A stretch of 64,000 bases of DNA from Anodontia alba (taxonomy: Eukaryota > Mollusca > Bivalvia > Lucinida > Lucinidae): contig OZ024823.1 of NCBI GenBank assembly GCA_964016985.1, forward strand, positions 66,174,514-66,238,513. Direction: 5' to 3'. The position numbers and the translations under genes were made by a program. This document shows positions 32,388 to 42,463 of the stretch, piece by piece (the stretch's first letter is position 1; each line of letters begins with the position of its first letter). Under the pieces are notes generated by a model that made no database searches, was not told the DNA's origin, and saw only the letters and a program-made list of their open reading frames with translations.

Positions 32388-35300
32388 TTATACTTTGTTA
32401 AAAAGATTGATGTGTTTTAAAAACATAAGTATGTTATCAGCCGGTACATTTTCAAATAAGTATCTCATGTCATTTGTTTGGAAGAATTGACGTCGCATAT
32501 GAGAGAATTCAATGCAGTCAATCAGAAAGTGTTTCACCGTAAAAGATTCGTTACAGCTGATACAAAATGGCTGATCTTCTCTGAGTAGATAAGAATGTGT
32601 GAGTCTAGTATGACCTATATGTAGACGGGTAAGAACCACTTCTTCTCGCCTTAATGATCGATAAATGGTATTTTTACCAAGAACCGGTTTTATTTCATGT
32701 AGTTTACTGAATGTCGCTCTGTCCCATGACAGCTGCCATTTGGATAAGATGTACCTGTTGATAAAAGGTTTAAAATCTGTACATGGAAGTTTAAAATTCG
32801 AAATTTCTAGATCAAGTGAGGCCTTTGCTTTTATGTCGGCAGCCTCGTTACCTTTTATGCCAACATGGCTGGGGAGCCAACAGAACAAAATTTCCTTAGT
32901 TTTCGATAACTCGTGCTGTTTTTCTATCAGGTTCTGAATTTTGGGATTTTTTGAAGATGTGTGGTTTAGAGATTTCAAAACAGAAAGACAGTCCGAGAAA
33001 ATAACGAATTTGTTATCCAAAGAATTATTCATAACGTAATCCAAAGCCATATCAATAGCCTTGGATTCAGCAGTGAAAATAGATGAGCCATCAGGAAGAC
33101 GGATCTTTTCATGGTGGCTGCCCAATATATACGCACAGCCAACCATATCTTTAACTTTTGAGCCATCAGTGTAGATGTGTTGATAATCTGAAAGTCGCGA
33201 TTGTAATTTCTGGAAGTTTTGTTTTATGAGATGTGAATCGGAAAGTGACTTTTTGCTGTTGTTTAAATCAAAAAGAATAGTTGGTTTAGTAATGCACCAG
33301 GATGAAATATCAGAAAATGAGTGTTTTTGGATGTTTTTAGTGTTAATATTAGCAGATTCTAAAAGTGGTGCTATACGAATGCCGAAGGATTTAATTGCGT
33401 TAGGTTTTCTTTCATAATATTCCTGAAATTGTGGTGGAAATGTGACTTCAAAGGCAAGGTTAGAAGGGTTAGCAGCAAGTTTGATGGCATACTGTAGAGA
33501 CAATTTTTCTCTGCGTAGCCATAACAATGGCTCATCTGCTTCCACGTTAAGACTCGATACTGGAGACGTACGAAAAGCTCCCAATGCCAAACGAAGTCCT
33601 TGATTATGTACAGTGTCTAACATCTGTAGATAAGATTTTCTAGCAGATCCATATACGATGGACCCATAATCAAGTTTTGATCAAATTAAAGAACGATACA
33701 GGTGAAGAAGAGTTGTTCTGTCCGCACCCCAACTTGTGTGAGATAAAACTTTTAAAAGGTTTAATGCTTTTAAACATTTCGCTTTCACGTATTTTATATG
33801 GGGTATGAAGGAGAGTTTTCTATCAAATATAACCCCAAGAAATTTTGATTCAACAACAAAAGGTATTTGAGATCCATATATGTAGAGTGCTGGATCATTG
33901 TGTATTTTCCGTTGTTGACAGAAATGAACGCACTGAGTTTTCGATTTGGAAAATCTGAAGCCATTTCTTGTTGCCCAGTCTTCAATTCTATTTAGACATT
34001 GCTGTAGATGTCTTTCTATTGTGCGCATATTTTTCGAGCGAAAACATATACAGAAATCATCAACGTACAAAGAACCATCTGTCTTGTAATCCAGACAGTT
34101 TATAATATCGTTTAATTTCACGTTGAATAAAGTGGTTGAAAGTATGGCTCCTTGAGGAACGCCCTGCTCTTGATCATAGAGGTCAGAGAGGGTTGATCCT
34201 ACACGCACTTGTATAGTACGATCTTCAAGAAAACTTTCAATAAAGTTTGGTAGTCTTCCTTTCAGACCGAAGTTGTGTAGGTCTTTCAAAATTCCATATC
34301 GCCAAGTAGTATCGTAGGCTTTTTCCAAATCGAAAAATACAGCGACTACATGTTCTCGTTTGATAAAAGCATCGCGGATAAAAGTTTCTAGTCTAACTAA
34401 ATTATCGTTGGTACTACGTTCAGCTCGGAATCCCGACTGAAACTTTGTTATAAGATTATTAGATTCTAAGTACCAAACAAATCGTTTGTTTATCATTCTC
34501 TCTAGTGTTTTGCAAAGGCAACTTGTTAGCGCTATTGGTCTGTAGTTTGTTGGTTCTGCATGATCTTTCCTTGGTTTGGGAATAGGTATAATTGTGGCCA
34601 AACGCCAGCTTTCTGGAAAAACTCCTGTTGTCCATATACCATTGAAAATATGTAAAAGTGTGTCAAGGGTGGTTTCGGGAAGGTGTTTAAGCATCTGATA
34701 ATGGATGTCATCAGGGCCTGTAGCTGTATCTTTTGATACAGCAATAGCATCTTTAAGTTCTGTTATGTTAAACAGACTGTTATATTCTTCAGTATTTGAA
34801 GAGGTGAAATTAAGTTTGATCTTTTCTTCTTGTTTCTTGATGTTTTGAAATTTCTCTGAATAATTCCGAGATGAGGAATTATCCAAAAAAGTTTCGCCAA
34901 GTGTATTTGCTATCTCTTCCTTTGATGTGGCTTTTGTTCCACATTTTGTATTTAAGTGGGTGAAACTGGGTGATTTTGATTTACCAGATATTTTTCATAT
35001 CATATCCCAAACCTTTTTAATTGGAGTTTTATGATCTAAATTTGAAACGTAAGATTTCCATGATTTGCATTTGGAGGCCTTTATTGTTCGACGAGCCTTT
35101 GCTCTGAAATTCTTAACTTTATTCAAGTTCTCCTTTGTTGGATATCTGCAGTACTTTGATAATGCTTGCTTGCGCTGTTTTATGGCATCTTTGCATTCAT
35201 CATTGTACCATGGCTTGCTTTTCTTTGGATTTGTCGAGGTTTTCGGTATACTTTTGTTAGAGATATCGAGAAGAGAAGAAGTAAAATCATCTAGAGGATC

Positions 35301-36047
35301 TAAGGAATTGTTAAACTTATCTATTTTGAGACTTTTTTCGCATAATGAGTGATATAATTCCCAATTTGCTTTATTTAGTTTCCACTTTGTGTCGTTCGTG
35401 GAATTATTTACGCTTTCAATAATAACAGGGAAGTGATCACTTCCATGTTGATCTTCACTGACCGTCCAGTCGAAATCTAGCGGTAGAGATGGATGACACA
35501 TGGAAAGATCTAAAGAAGAGAATTTTCCAGTTGCAGGATGGAGATAGGTGTGAGATTTGTCATTCATAAGACAAAGATTGTTTTTGGTTATAAAGTCTTC
35601 AATAATATTACCTTTAGGGTTGTTATCTTTACATCCCCAAAGGTCACCAACTAGTATATAGGGTGAAGGGAGTTGTTTCAGTAAAGTGTCTAAATGTTGG
35701 GTCTCTAAATGAAAATTCGGAGGTATATACACAGAACAAATAGTAATTTCTTTATCTAGAGTGACAGAGACCGCAACGGCTTGACGATTGGTTACAAGTT
35801 TAATTTCTCGCTGCGGACATGAAGAGTGAACTAAGATTGAGCTTCCACCAGACGGCCTCTTGCCTTCTGAATATATATAATTGTATGTATTAAAATCTCT
35901 GATATTTAATTGGTCATCAGTTTTTAAAAAAGTTTCTTGCAAGCAAACAACTGATGGACTCAATAAAGATATCAGTAATAAGATCTCATTATAGTTTGAC
36001 CTTAGACCTCGACAGTTCCATTGTATTATTTTGTGATTTGAATTCAT
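32388..36047 (-). pseudogene. LINE ORF2: EEP endonuclease, RT, RNase H
   Basis: About 1,219 codons from ATG at 36047 to TAA at 32388, in one frame with two internal TGA codons (34995-34997 and 33681-33683). The endonuclease has WNCRGL, CLQETFL and GSDHFPV, but the central GDFN-type motif reads VGDLWGCKD (35636-35650), apparently missing about six residues with the catalytic Asn. The reverse transcriptase shows LTSCLCKTLERM, VPQGAILS and LYVDDF. RNase H shows IYTDGSKV, AESKAID, FSDCLSVL and WLPSHVGIKGNEAAD. The end has a Cys-rich knuckle, CISCNESFTVKHFLIDC. It would reverse-transcribe and insert LINE RNA at nicked DNA. The missing motif and the stops make it non-functional. Confidence 0.88.
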
Positions 36048-36167
36048 TTTAGAGTTGTTAGATTTTAGTTAGACTAGAAACTAAGGATATGTTATTGGTG
36101 ATTTTGATCTATTACTACTATTGTTGACGTGTGAATGTTCTGATAATCTCGATCTATTTCTGTTAGT

Positions 36168-37298
36168 TCATGGGCGATCTGGAGCTTCTCCTAACTCCAT
36201 ATCATCGCTACTGTCACTCAATGATCCGAACCTATTATGTTGTTGAAGTATATTATTTGAACCTTTTCGTTCTCTGTTTGATGTGCTTGGTCTTTGTGTT
36301 CCTTGACTAGATTTTGATTTTGTTTGTTCTTTCGTAGGTGGAAATGATTGACTTCTTGCTTGTCTTTCTTTCTGTTGTTGTTTCTTCCAATCTTTTCTTA
36401 TTATCTCCATGGTGGCTTTTTTCAGGCCAGCCTCTCCTTTTTTCTCCTCAATAGGTGTCTTTGTTTGATTTTTGTTTGTGGTGTTTGTTTGACCTTTTTG
36501 TTTCTGCAGATCTTCTGTTTTGCTGTTTGTGTTTGTTGTATTTGATTGTACTGCAGAGTCGAGAATAGTGATTGGATCGGTTTGAGTGGCAGTATCAACC
36601 ACAGAAACCTTTTTCATAGAAGACTGGGTGATGTTGGCATAACTGATTCCAGGTATTGGAGTTGGGGCCTCAACAAGTTTCCACGCTTCAACGAAAGAAA
36701 TATTTCTGGTGAACTTAATACGTAAGATTTCCTTTTCTTTGTGCCAAATTCGGCATTCTTTAGAGTCAGCACTGTGTTTTTCACCACAACTGACACAGTG
36801 TAATTCGTTGCTACATCTATTTTCGAGGTGTTCTGCTGTTTGACTGCATTTCGAACAGATAGGGTCTTTAGAACACCTATCCTCATGGTGTCCATATTTT
36901 TGGCAATTATGACAACGCAAGGGATTTGGTACGTAGACTTCTACGTTGACTCTAAAGTATGCCACTTTGACCGTTTTGGGTAAAACTGGCGTATTGAAAG
37001 TAAAAACAAAGGTGTTTGTGTCTTTTAACTCTCTGTTTCATTTTATTTTGAATCTTTTTACTCCAGTTACTCCTTGAGATCTTGTGCCCTCGAGAATCTC
37101 CTCCTTGCCGCAATTCCTCAATTTGGGACAACGAATTACCCCTTTTGAGGAATTAAGCGAGGTATGAGGGTACACTCGGACTTTCAAGTCGTGAAAAGTC
37201 TGTGCACGAAGAAGATTCTCGGCATGGGCTTTCTTGGATACCTCAATGAGTAGCTGATTCGATCTGTGTAGTTTTTTGATGTTTTCAGGTTCACCAGC
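36168..37298 (-). pseudogene. LINE ORF1 (gag-like, CCHC zinc knuckles), C-terminal part
   Basis: The RNA-binding protein of the LINE. The frame runs from the SINE insertion point (37299) to the stop at 36168, with one internal TGA at 37038-37040. Zinc knuckles are CHNCQKYGHHEDRC, CSKCSQTAEHLENRC and CVSCGEKHSADSKEC. They are followed by a low-complexity tail rich in Gln, Lys, Thr and Ser ending in ELGEAPDRP. The N-terminal part is not upstream as expected; it lies inverted at 37817-38023. A 120-bp gap separates this ORF from ORF2. Confidence 0.85.
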
Positions 37299-37310
37299 TA
37301 TACTCTGTAT

Positions 37311-37609
37311 GTTTGTTTGTGTTGAGGTTTTATGGCCCAGTCAACCCAATGGGGTCATGTCGAGTGTGGTCAGTTTACCTAACCACACGTTTACTGGGCA
37401 GGCTTAGTCCTCTAAGCGGTTAACCAGTATTGTGCACATTCTTTTGCCAGAAACTGACAACTGCCCTTCTTGAATCAGCGGAAGGGAGAGAATGACCGTA
37501 GAAAATATTTCATGATCAATCTCCACGAAAGAATGTTGCCGACCTCGGCGGGGGTTGAACCCGCGACCTCCTGGTCTCCAGTCAGACGGCGCATCCAACT
37601 GAGCCACCA
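37311..37609 (-). mobile_element. SINE-1, copy D, head truncated at a breakpoint
   Basis: Minus-strand copy inserted in LINE ORF1. The left duplication TATACTCTGTAT is at 37299-37310. Its partner appears as the reverse complement at 38012-38023, at the far end of the inverted block. The last 8-10 bases of the tRNA-like head are missing: the sequence stops at GAGCCACC and goes straight into the inverted repeat. Confidence 0.88.
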
Positions 37610-38178
37610 TTTGCCCATAAGTCTTATTTCTCAACCTTTCCAATCCTAAGAAGGTGGCGGCTTAACGGGTCAATCGTGCAGCATTTTGCTCGTGCGAGTA
37701 TATCTTCTGTGTATCTCTAGCACAAGTGATAGGAAAGCCACTCCATTTATGTGTTCCCTTGTTGGGCTCCGTGGTGGGCAGAGAGCACGGAGGACGAATT
37801 TTAATACAACTTCATCATGGGTAATGATAAAAGAAAAAGAACTAAACAAACCCCAGACACTGATATTTCAGATTTTGACGAAAATTCTCAACCTCCAACT
37901 ACCTCAACAAATGATACATCTCCTCAACACTTTCCATGCTTCATTTTAGTTGAAAGCAAAGAAGAGAACAGACAGGTAATATCTCTGTCACCGTTTTTAA
38001 TACAAAAAGTCATACAGAGTATAACAAGGGAACACATAAATGGAGTGGCTTTCCTACTCACTTGTGCTAGAGATACACAGAAGATATACTCGTACGAGCA
38101 AAATGCTGCACGATTGACCTAATTAGGCTGCCGCCTTCTTAGGATTGGAAAGGTTGAGAAATAAGACTTATGGGCAAA
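37610..38178. repeat. Inverted repeat, ~155-bp arms, LINE 5' region
   Basis: Arms are 37610-37762 and 38024-38178 (outer ends TTTGCCCATAAGTC and its complement) and differ at roughly one base in 15-20. The spacer 37763-38023 holds 5' UTR and the ORF1 start in plus orientation. The right arm is in the normal LINE orientation; the left arm plus spacer is an inverted extra copy. Confidence 0.85.
37817..38011 (+). pseudogene. Inverted N-terminus of LINE ORF1
   Basis: ATG at 37817 opens MGNDKRKRTKQTPDTDISDF and continues to a segment reading VIQSI. The coding sequence on the minus strand left of the SINE starts at the matching point. So this is the first ~68 codons of ORF1, turned round. The frame runs on into the right arm to 38122, but that part is UTR, not protein. 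Confidence 0.8.
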
Positions 38179-38523
38179 CAGTGAGTATCAGTATGATACA
38201 AAAGACAAGGAAGAGAAAGAAAAGATTTTTCCTAGGGCTTGGCGTGACCAGCCGATTGACCGTGCCGGGTCTCACGGACACCCTTCTACACCGAAATCCA
38301 GGCCAAAGAGGCCTGTTGAGCCATCAGGAGAGACCAACTCCCAATGACTCTCAACCTCCAGGATCCCTTCTTCCGGCTTACGGGTTGCCACCCATGGCAA
38401 ATGGGTGGTATTTCCTCTTCGCTCTTCCCAAAGGGGACAATTACTGCTCACAAAGCTAGCAACATTCCCAGTGGGAATTGAGCCCCCAGGGCCTCGACAA
38501 GGCGGAAAGTTTAATACCCAGGG
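38179..38523 (-). other. LINE 5' UTR remainder
   Basis: About 345 bp between the right arm and the target duplication, G/C-richer than its surroundings. Taken as 5' UTR by position. A plus-strand frame (38145-38459) and a minus-strand frame (38272-38571) cross it without recognised domains. Confidence 0.55.
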
Positions 38524-39252
38524 GACCATTTGAACACAACTTTCAATCCATTTCAACAGCAGGATCGACATGAAACTTGGTGGAAATTGGCTAACTGATT
38601 TCTGAAGAGAAAGTGTTTAACAATATCATGATTTTATACATGTATACAGCATAGGGGCAAGGGAAGATAAACCTTGCAGAATAAAATGTTGATTGTAACT
38701 TAAAGCTTTTGCTACTTCAATCATGTATTGTAAGTTTTAGAAACTTCAGCTATTTTTGTCTTTGTGCGTGTGTTCATTGCTCTCAAAGGTCATTCTTTTT
38801 ATAAAATAGCTCTTTTCGATCTAGAGGTCATCCTGTTGCTACAAAGTGGTTCAACTCAAATCACCCAATGGTGTGGGTGGAGAAGTCAAAAATTGATTTT
38901 CAAGATGGCGGCTATGGTGGCCATTTTGGATTTCCAATTGGCATGATTTTAGCTATTTTTCATCTACACATCTAATCTAATCTGTTGCTACATTGTAAGT
39001 TTTAACTTAATTCGCCTTGTGGTTTGCGTAAAGATGTTGCTACAGAGCAAGTTTAAGCTCTGAAGGTTTGGGAAGAGATGTCGAAAATTGATTTTCAAGA
39101 TGGCAGCTGTGGCAGCCATCTTGGATTTTCAATCGGCTCAGTTTAGCTATTTTGTGTCTACTAGGTGCCCCAATGCTCCTCATCGAGTTTCAACTCAATT
39201 AGATCACAGTCTTTAGAGGAGATGTCCAAAATATGAATTCTCAACATTTTTC

Positions 39253-39256
<4 letters not shown>

Positions 39257-39308
<52 letters not shown>
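39257..39308. repeat. (AT)n microsatellite
   Basis: About 26 AT dinucleotides without interruption, inside 'cccatatat' of a Helitron-like unit, so grown from a short TATATA already in the unit. Confidence 0.95.
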
Positions 39309-39314
<6 letters not shown>

Positions 39315-39552
39315 GTATAGGGCACATACAAATGCATGGGGAAGCAAATTTGACCTTGCCGTAAAACTGATTTGCAAGATGGCAGCCATCTTGGATTTCC
39401 GATCGGAACACTTTTAGCTACTGCTGATCTACAAGTCACCATGATGCTTCCTAGCAAGTTTCGAGTCAATTGGCCCAGGGGTCTATGAGGAGTAGGCTTT
39501 TAAAGCAAATTGTTGACGCCACACGACACATGATGTGTGCAATAAAGCACGA

Positions 39553-39648
39553 GATGAATTCTAGCTGCAGCAAGATTTGAACCTATGACCTTGTGATCCG
39601 AAGTTTGGTGTGTTAATCACTCTGCCACGAGAACGCTTCGTCTCGTAA
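39553..39648 (-). mobile_element. tRNA-like fragment, probable SINE head
   Basis: On the minus strand TGGCAGAGTGATTAA fits box A and GGTTCAAATC fits box B, about 40 bp apart. It lacks a clean acceptor stem and is not a working tRNA gene by eye. It differs from the heads of SINE-1 and SINE-2. No duplication or tail found. 39649-40155 otherwise holds only GTTT/T-rich simple repeats (39787-39887). Confidence 0.55.
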
Positions 39649-40155
39649 AGATAAAATTGGGTGTATTTTCATTGCATTAGATTGAATGAAAATATATTTT
39701 AAATGTATTCACCATTATTTGTCCTTAAACTTGTCATCTGAACATTTCAAAAGTGACACCTTTCACCAAAAGTCTGTTCCCGACTTAGAGTCCATTCTTT
39801 GTTGTTTGTTTGTTTGTTGTTGTTTTTTTTGTTATTTTTTTTTCTTGTTTTTTTTTGTTTGTTTGTTTGTTTATTTTTTTTCATAAAATTTTCACCAAAC
39901 TGTCTGGCCTTCTGTTTTGACAAATTATTGGTAATGAAAAGTGCCTTTCCTTTCAAATGAGTTTAAGTAATAGCCAAATTGCAAATATAAAGTACAATGT
40001 ATTAAATTTTTCATATCACCTCTAGTTTCAAAGGATATTTTCAAACATTAATACTCTTATGTTAAATGTATTTCTATTTCTTAAGAAGCTAAAAAGTCTT
40101 AAGTAAAAATTTCCTAGAACAGATATTTGTTTAGTATTGTACACAATACACATAC

Positions 40156-40330
40156 TTGGGAGTTATCTTTATCCTTTAGCTCCATCTCATATTTGGCAAC
40201 TTTCTGTTCCAGGGTTTTCTTCAAATTTTCACTTGTGTTTAATTTCAAAGCATTACTAGACAGTTCCTTCTCCATTATAGACACTTTCTGCTTTAGGCTG
40301 TTGACTTCTGCTGGTGATATAGATTCAACC
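40156..40330 (-). CDS. RRBP1: Coiled-coil exon B of host gene (RRBP1-like)
   Basis: A 175-bp exon. The acceptor ends tttcctgtttcag; the donor is CCCAA|gtatgtg. The first base completes the Gln codon begun in exon A; 58 codons follow and end in phase 0. The peptide opens VESISPAEVNSLKQKVSIM and includes KELSSNALKL and KTLEQKVAKYEMELKDKD. It fits the RRBP1 stretch I recall as QVESKQNAELAKLRQELS..KALEAKAAAFEKQV, which is the best single match among the four exons. It is separated from exon A by 14.4 kb and from exon C by 8.5 kb, both filled with transposons. Confidence 0.7.
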
Positions 40331-40439
40331 CTGAAACAGGAAATAGCAGTGAAAAAAGTTACCTAAACATTCACAGGCAGCAAGGGGTCAAAGATTTACT
40401 TTTAATTTTTAGCTTGGTATTACAAAATACTGGAAGAGC

Positions 40440-40813
40440 TACCCCAGCAATGGCATCCAAAAATATTAAAGTTTTTGGTTAAAGTTTTAAAGAGGTGAAG
40501 TTATCCAAATCCCCAGCCGCCACATCCACAAATATTAAAGTTTTTTTGTTAAAGTTTTAAAGAGGTAAAGCTACCCAAACCCCCAGCAGCCACATCCACA
40601 AATAATAAAGTTTTTTGTTAAAGTTTTAAAAAGGTGAAGTTATCCAAATTCCCAGCTGCCACATCCACAAATATTGAAGTTTTTCGTTAAAAGTTTTAAA
40701 GAGGTAAAGTTACCCAAACCCCCAGTGGCCACATCCACAAATGTTAAAGTTTTTTGTTAAAGTTTAAAAGAGGTAAAGTTATCCAAACCCCCAGCAGCCA
40801 CATCTACAAATAT
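40440..40813. repeat. Minisatellite, 70-bp unit, 5-6 copies
   Basis: 'Ccacaaatattaaag' recurs at about 40460, 40530, 40600, 40670 and 40740. A trace of the unit ('ttttttgttatccaaaccc') follows the foldback element at 41780, so that element split the array. Confidence 0.88.
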
Positions 40814-41769
40814 CACGCCTACCAAATGAATGAATGCTTAACCATCGGTTAAGAATGTGAAACAATTAGAGCGACATTGGTTAGGCATTTGATGACTCAA
40901 AAAAGGTAAACAAACTTTGTATTTTCTGTGTTTCATGAGCAATATAAATGTTTTGAGGAAACTATTTGAAAAATGGAGATTTACATTCAACTGCCCATTG
41001 ATATCGGCGTCTGTGGAGTAAATCTCAGATCACCTACTTCACGCATATTGGCTGAATCATTTTTCTCGTGCTGAAGGTGGACCGAAAGCCATAGAAAACA
41101 CATGGAAATTCGTGGTGTTTACTTAATTTTGCTCTTTGCTAGAAGTTTAGCATATCATCACGCACACAAGATTGACACATATGATTGAGTTATGAATATT
41201 TTGGTTGTCAATGCAGCATTGTTGAGACATTGCCATGGTAAGGGTCGAAAATGAGTGGTTATGCATTAGAGCTGTAAGTTTTGTTTGTATTTATTTAGAT
41301 CTAATGTGTAACCACCCACTTTAGACCCTTCCCATGGCATTTTCTCAACAATGCTGCACTGACAACCAATATATCCATAACACAAATAATGATGTGTCTA
41401 TCATGTGAACGTGATGATATGCTGAACTTCTAGCAAAGCGCAAAATTTGATACTGGACAATAAACACCACAAATTTCCATGTGTTTTCTATGGCTTTCGG
41501 TACACCTTCAGCACCTGAAAAATAATTCAGCCAATATTCGTGAAGTAGGTGCTCTTGAGATTTACTCCACAGACGCCGATATCAATGGGCTGTTGAATGT
41601 AATTCCCCGTTTATCAAATAATTTCCTCAAAACATTTATATCACTCATAAAACACAGAAAATGCAAAGTTTGTTTACCTTTTTTGAGTCATTGAATGCCT
41701 AACCAATGTCGCTCTAATTGTTTCACGTTCCTAACCAATGGTTTTGCATTCATTCGTTTGGTAGGCGTG
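40814..41769. mobile_element. Foldback element, 956 bp, long terminal inverted repeats
   Basis: The left end CACGCCTACCAAATGAATG is mirrored by the right end at 41751-41769. The arms of about 450 bp are complementary almost to the centre near 41290, with a loop of roughly 50 bp; sequence identity looks around 85-90%. No transposase: frames of 62-71 codons are mirror products of the arms. No clear target duplication. It splits the 70-bp minisatellite. A MULE-type origin is possible but unproven. Confidence 0.85.
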
Positions 41770-42463
41770 AACATACAATTTTTTTTGTTATCCAAACCCT
41801 TTATGGTATTAGTTCATAGTTGGCCTTCTGGTCGATGCTGGTTGATACCCATCCAGCGTTTTATCCTGTACCATCCTCATCCCTCTCTGTGACACTGAGG
41901 TCAAGGGCATAGACCTAGAATTTTTATCATATACTTTTATGCTAAAGAGTTTTAAAGATCTATATCTCCTGAATAGACAGATTAAATTTTAATTTTGTTT
42001 TAAATAATGAGTGTTTTATCCCAGCTTTGTTTACATTATTACCTCCCTTTGCTCTCGTTGAATCTCGCGGGAGTGTACAAACTTGATTGGTGCAACATAA
42101 CTATGGGTCAGTGTCATGTCACCCCAATTTTTTAAAAATGCTCATAATTCATTGGCTACCAGACCGTCTCCTTGGTAAAAGACACGTTTTCCCGATTTCT
42201 GGTTCCTGGTGCACCTGTGCACTTGTACCTTGTTTGCACACGACCCAAGCATATCACACAACCCTTACCTTTGCAGTTTGAAATTGACCAATCAAAATAT
42301 CACTTGGCTGCTGAGCCAATGACATTGCTGATAAGCCCAGTGCTTTGAATTTCCAAGCTGGCACCTCAGTTCCGAAATGTTTACTGAGCAGTTAACTTGC
42401 GTATACAGTAGCAGAAATTTTATTCATCCACCACTTGGTTCAAATAAAAGCACCGCAAGCATA
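41770..42463. other. No gene seen
   Basis: Intron-like. 41830-42460 shows no repeat I recognise and no coding signal beyond short random frames. Confidence 0.45.

Larger units (their letters stand above)
32235..38523 (-). mobile_element. I-superfamily LINE, nearly full length, rearranged 5' end
   Basis: Bounded by 13-bp duplications GACCATTTGAACA (32222-32234 and 38524-38536). Sense is leftwards: 5' UTR (38523 down to about 38179), a rearranged block (37610-38178), SINE copy D, ORF1 (gag-like), ORF2 (endonuclease, reverse transcriptase, RNase H, zinc knuckle), a 3' UTR of about 150 bp and a short TCATCATCATT tail at 32235. The RNase H after the reverse transcriptase points to the I superfamily (I, Nimb and relatives) rather than classic Jockey, which usually lacks it. 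Stops in both ORFs make it inactive. Confidence 0.85.
32012..39535 (+). mobile_element. Helitron-like element split by a 6.3-kb LINE
   Basis: The 5' end is near ACCAAGATGCCCACGGGCC with CTTGCTCACCTGAG. The body runs to 32234 and resumes at 38537 after the LINE. Units with 'tttcaagatggcggc' follow (38890-39140, 39370-39480), then GTTGACGCC at about 39508-39520, where the 3' end is lost into unrelated sequence. An (AT)n run lies at 39257-39308. Confidence 0.6.

Noticed and set aside
37817..38122. An independent 101-codon gene on the plus strand
   Set aside because: The first ~68 codons are the inverted start of LINE ORF1 and the rest is 5' UTR of the same LINE.
38272..38571. 99-codon minus-strand frame in the LINE 5' UTR as an extra ORF
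   Set aside because: It crosses the target-site duplication into flanking DNA, so it is not a LINE gene.
41479..41694. 71-codon plus-strand frame
   Set aside because: Lies in one arm of the foldback element. The mirrored arm has no matching frame and no domain is present.
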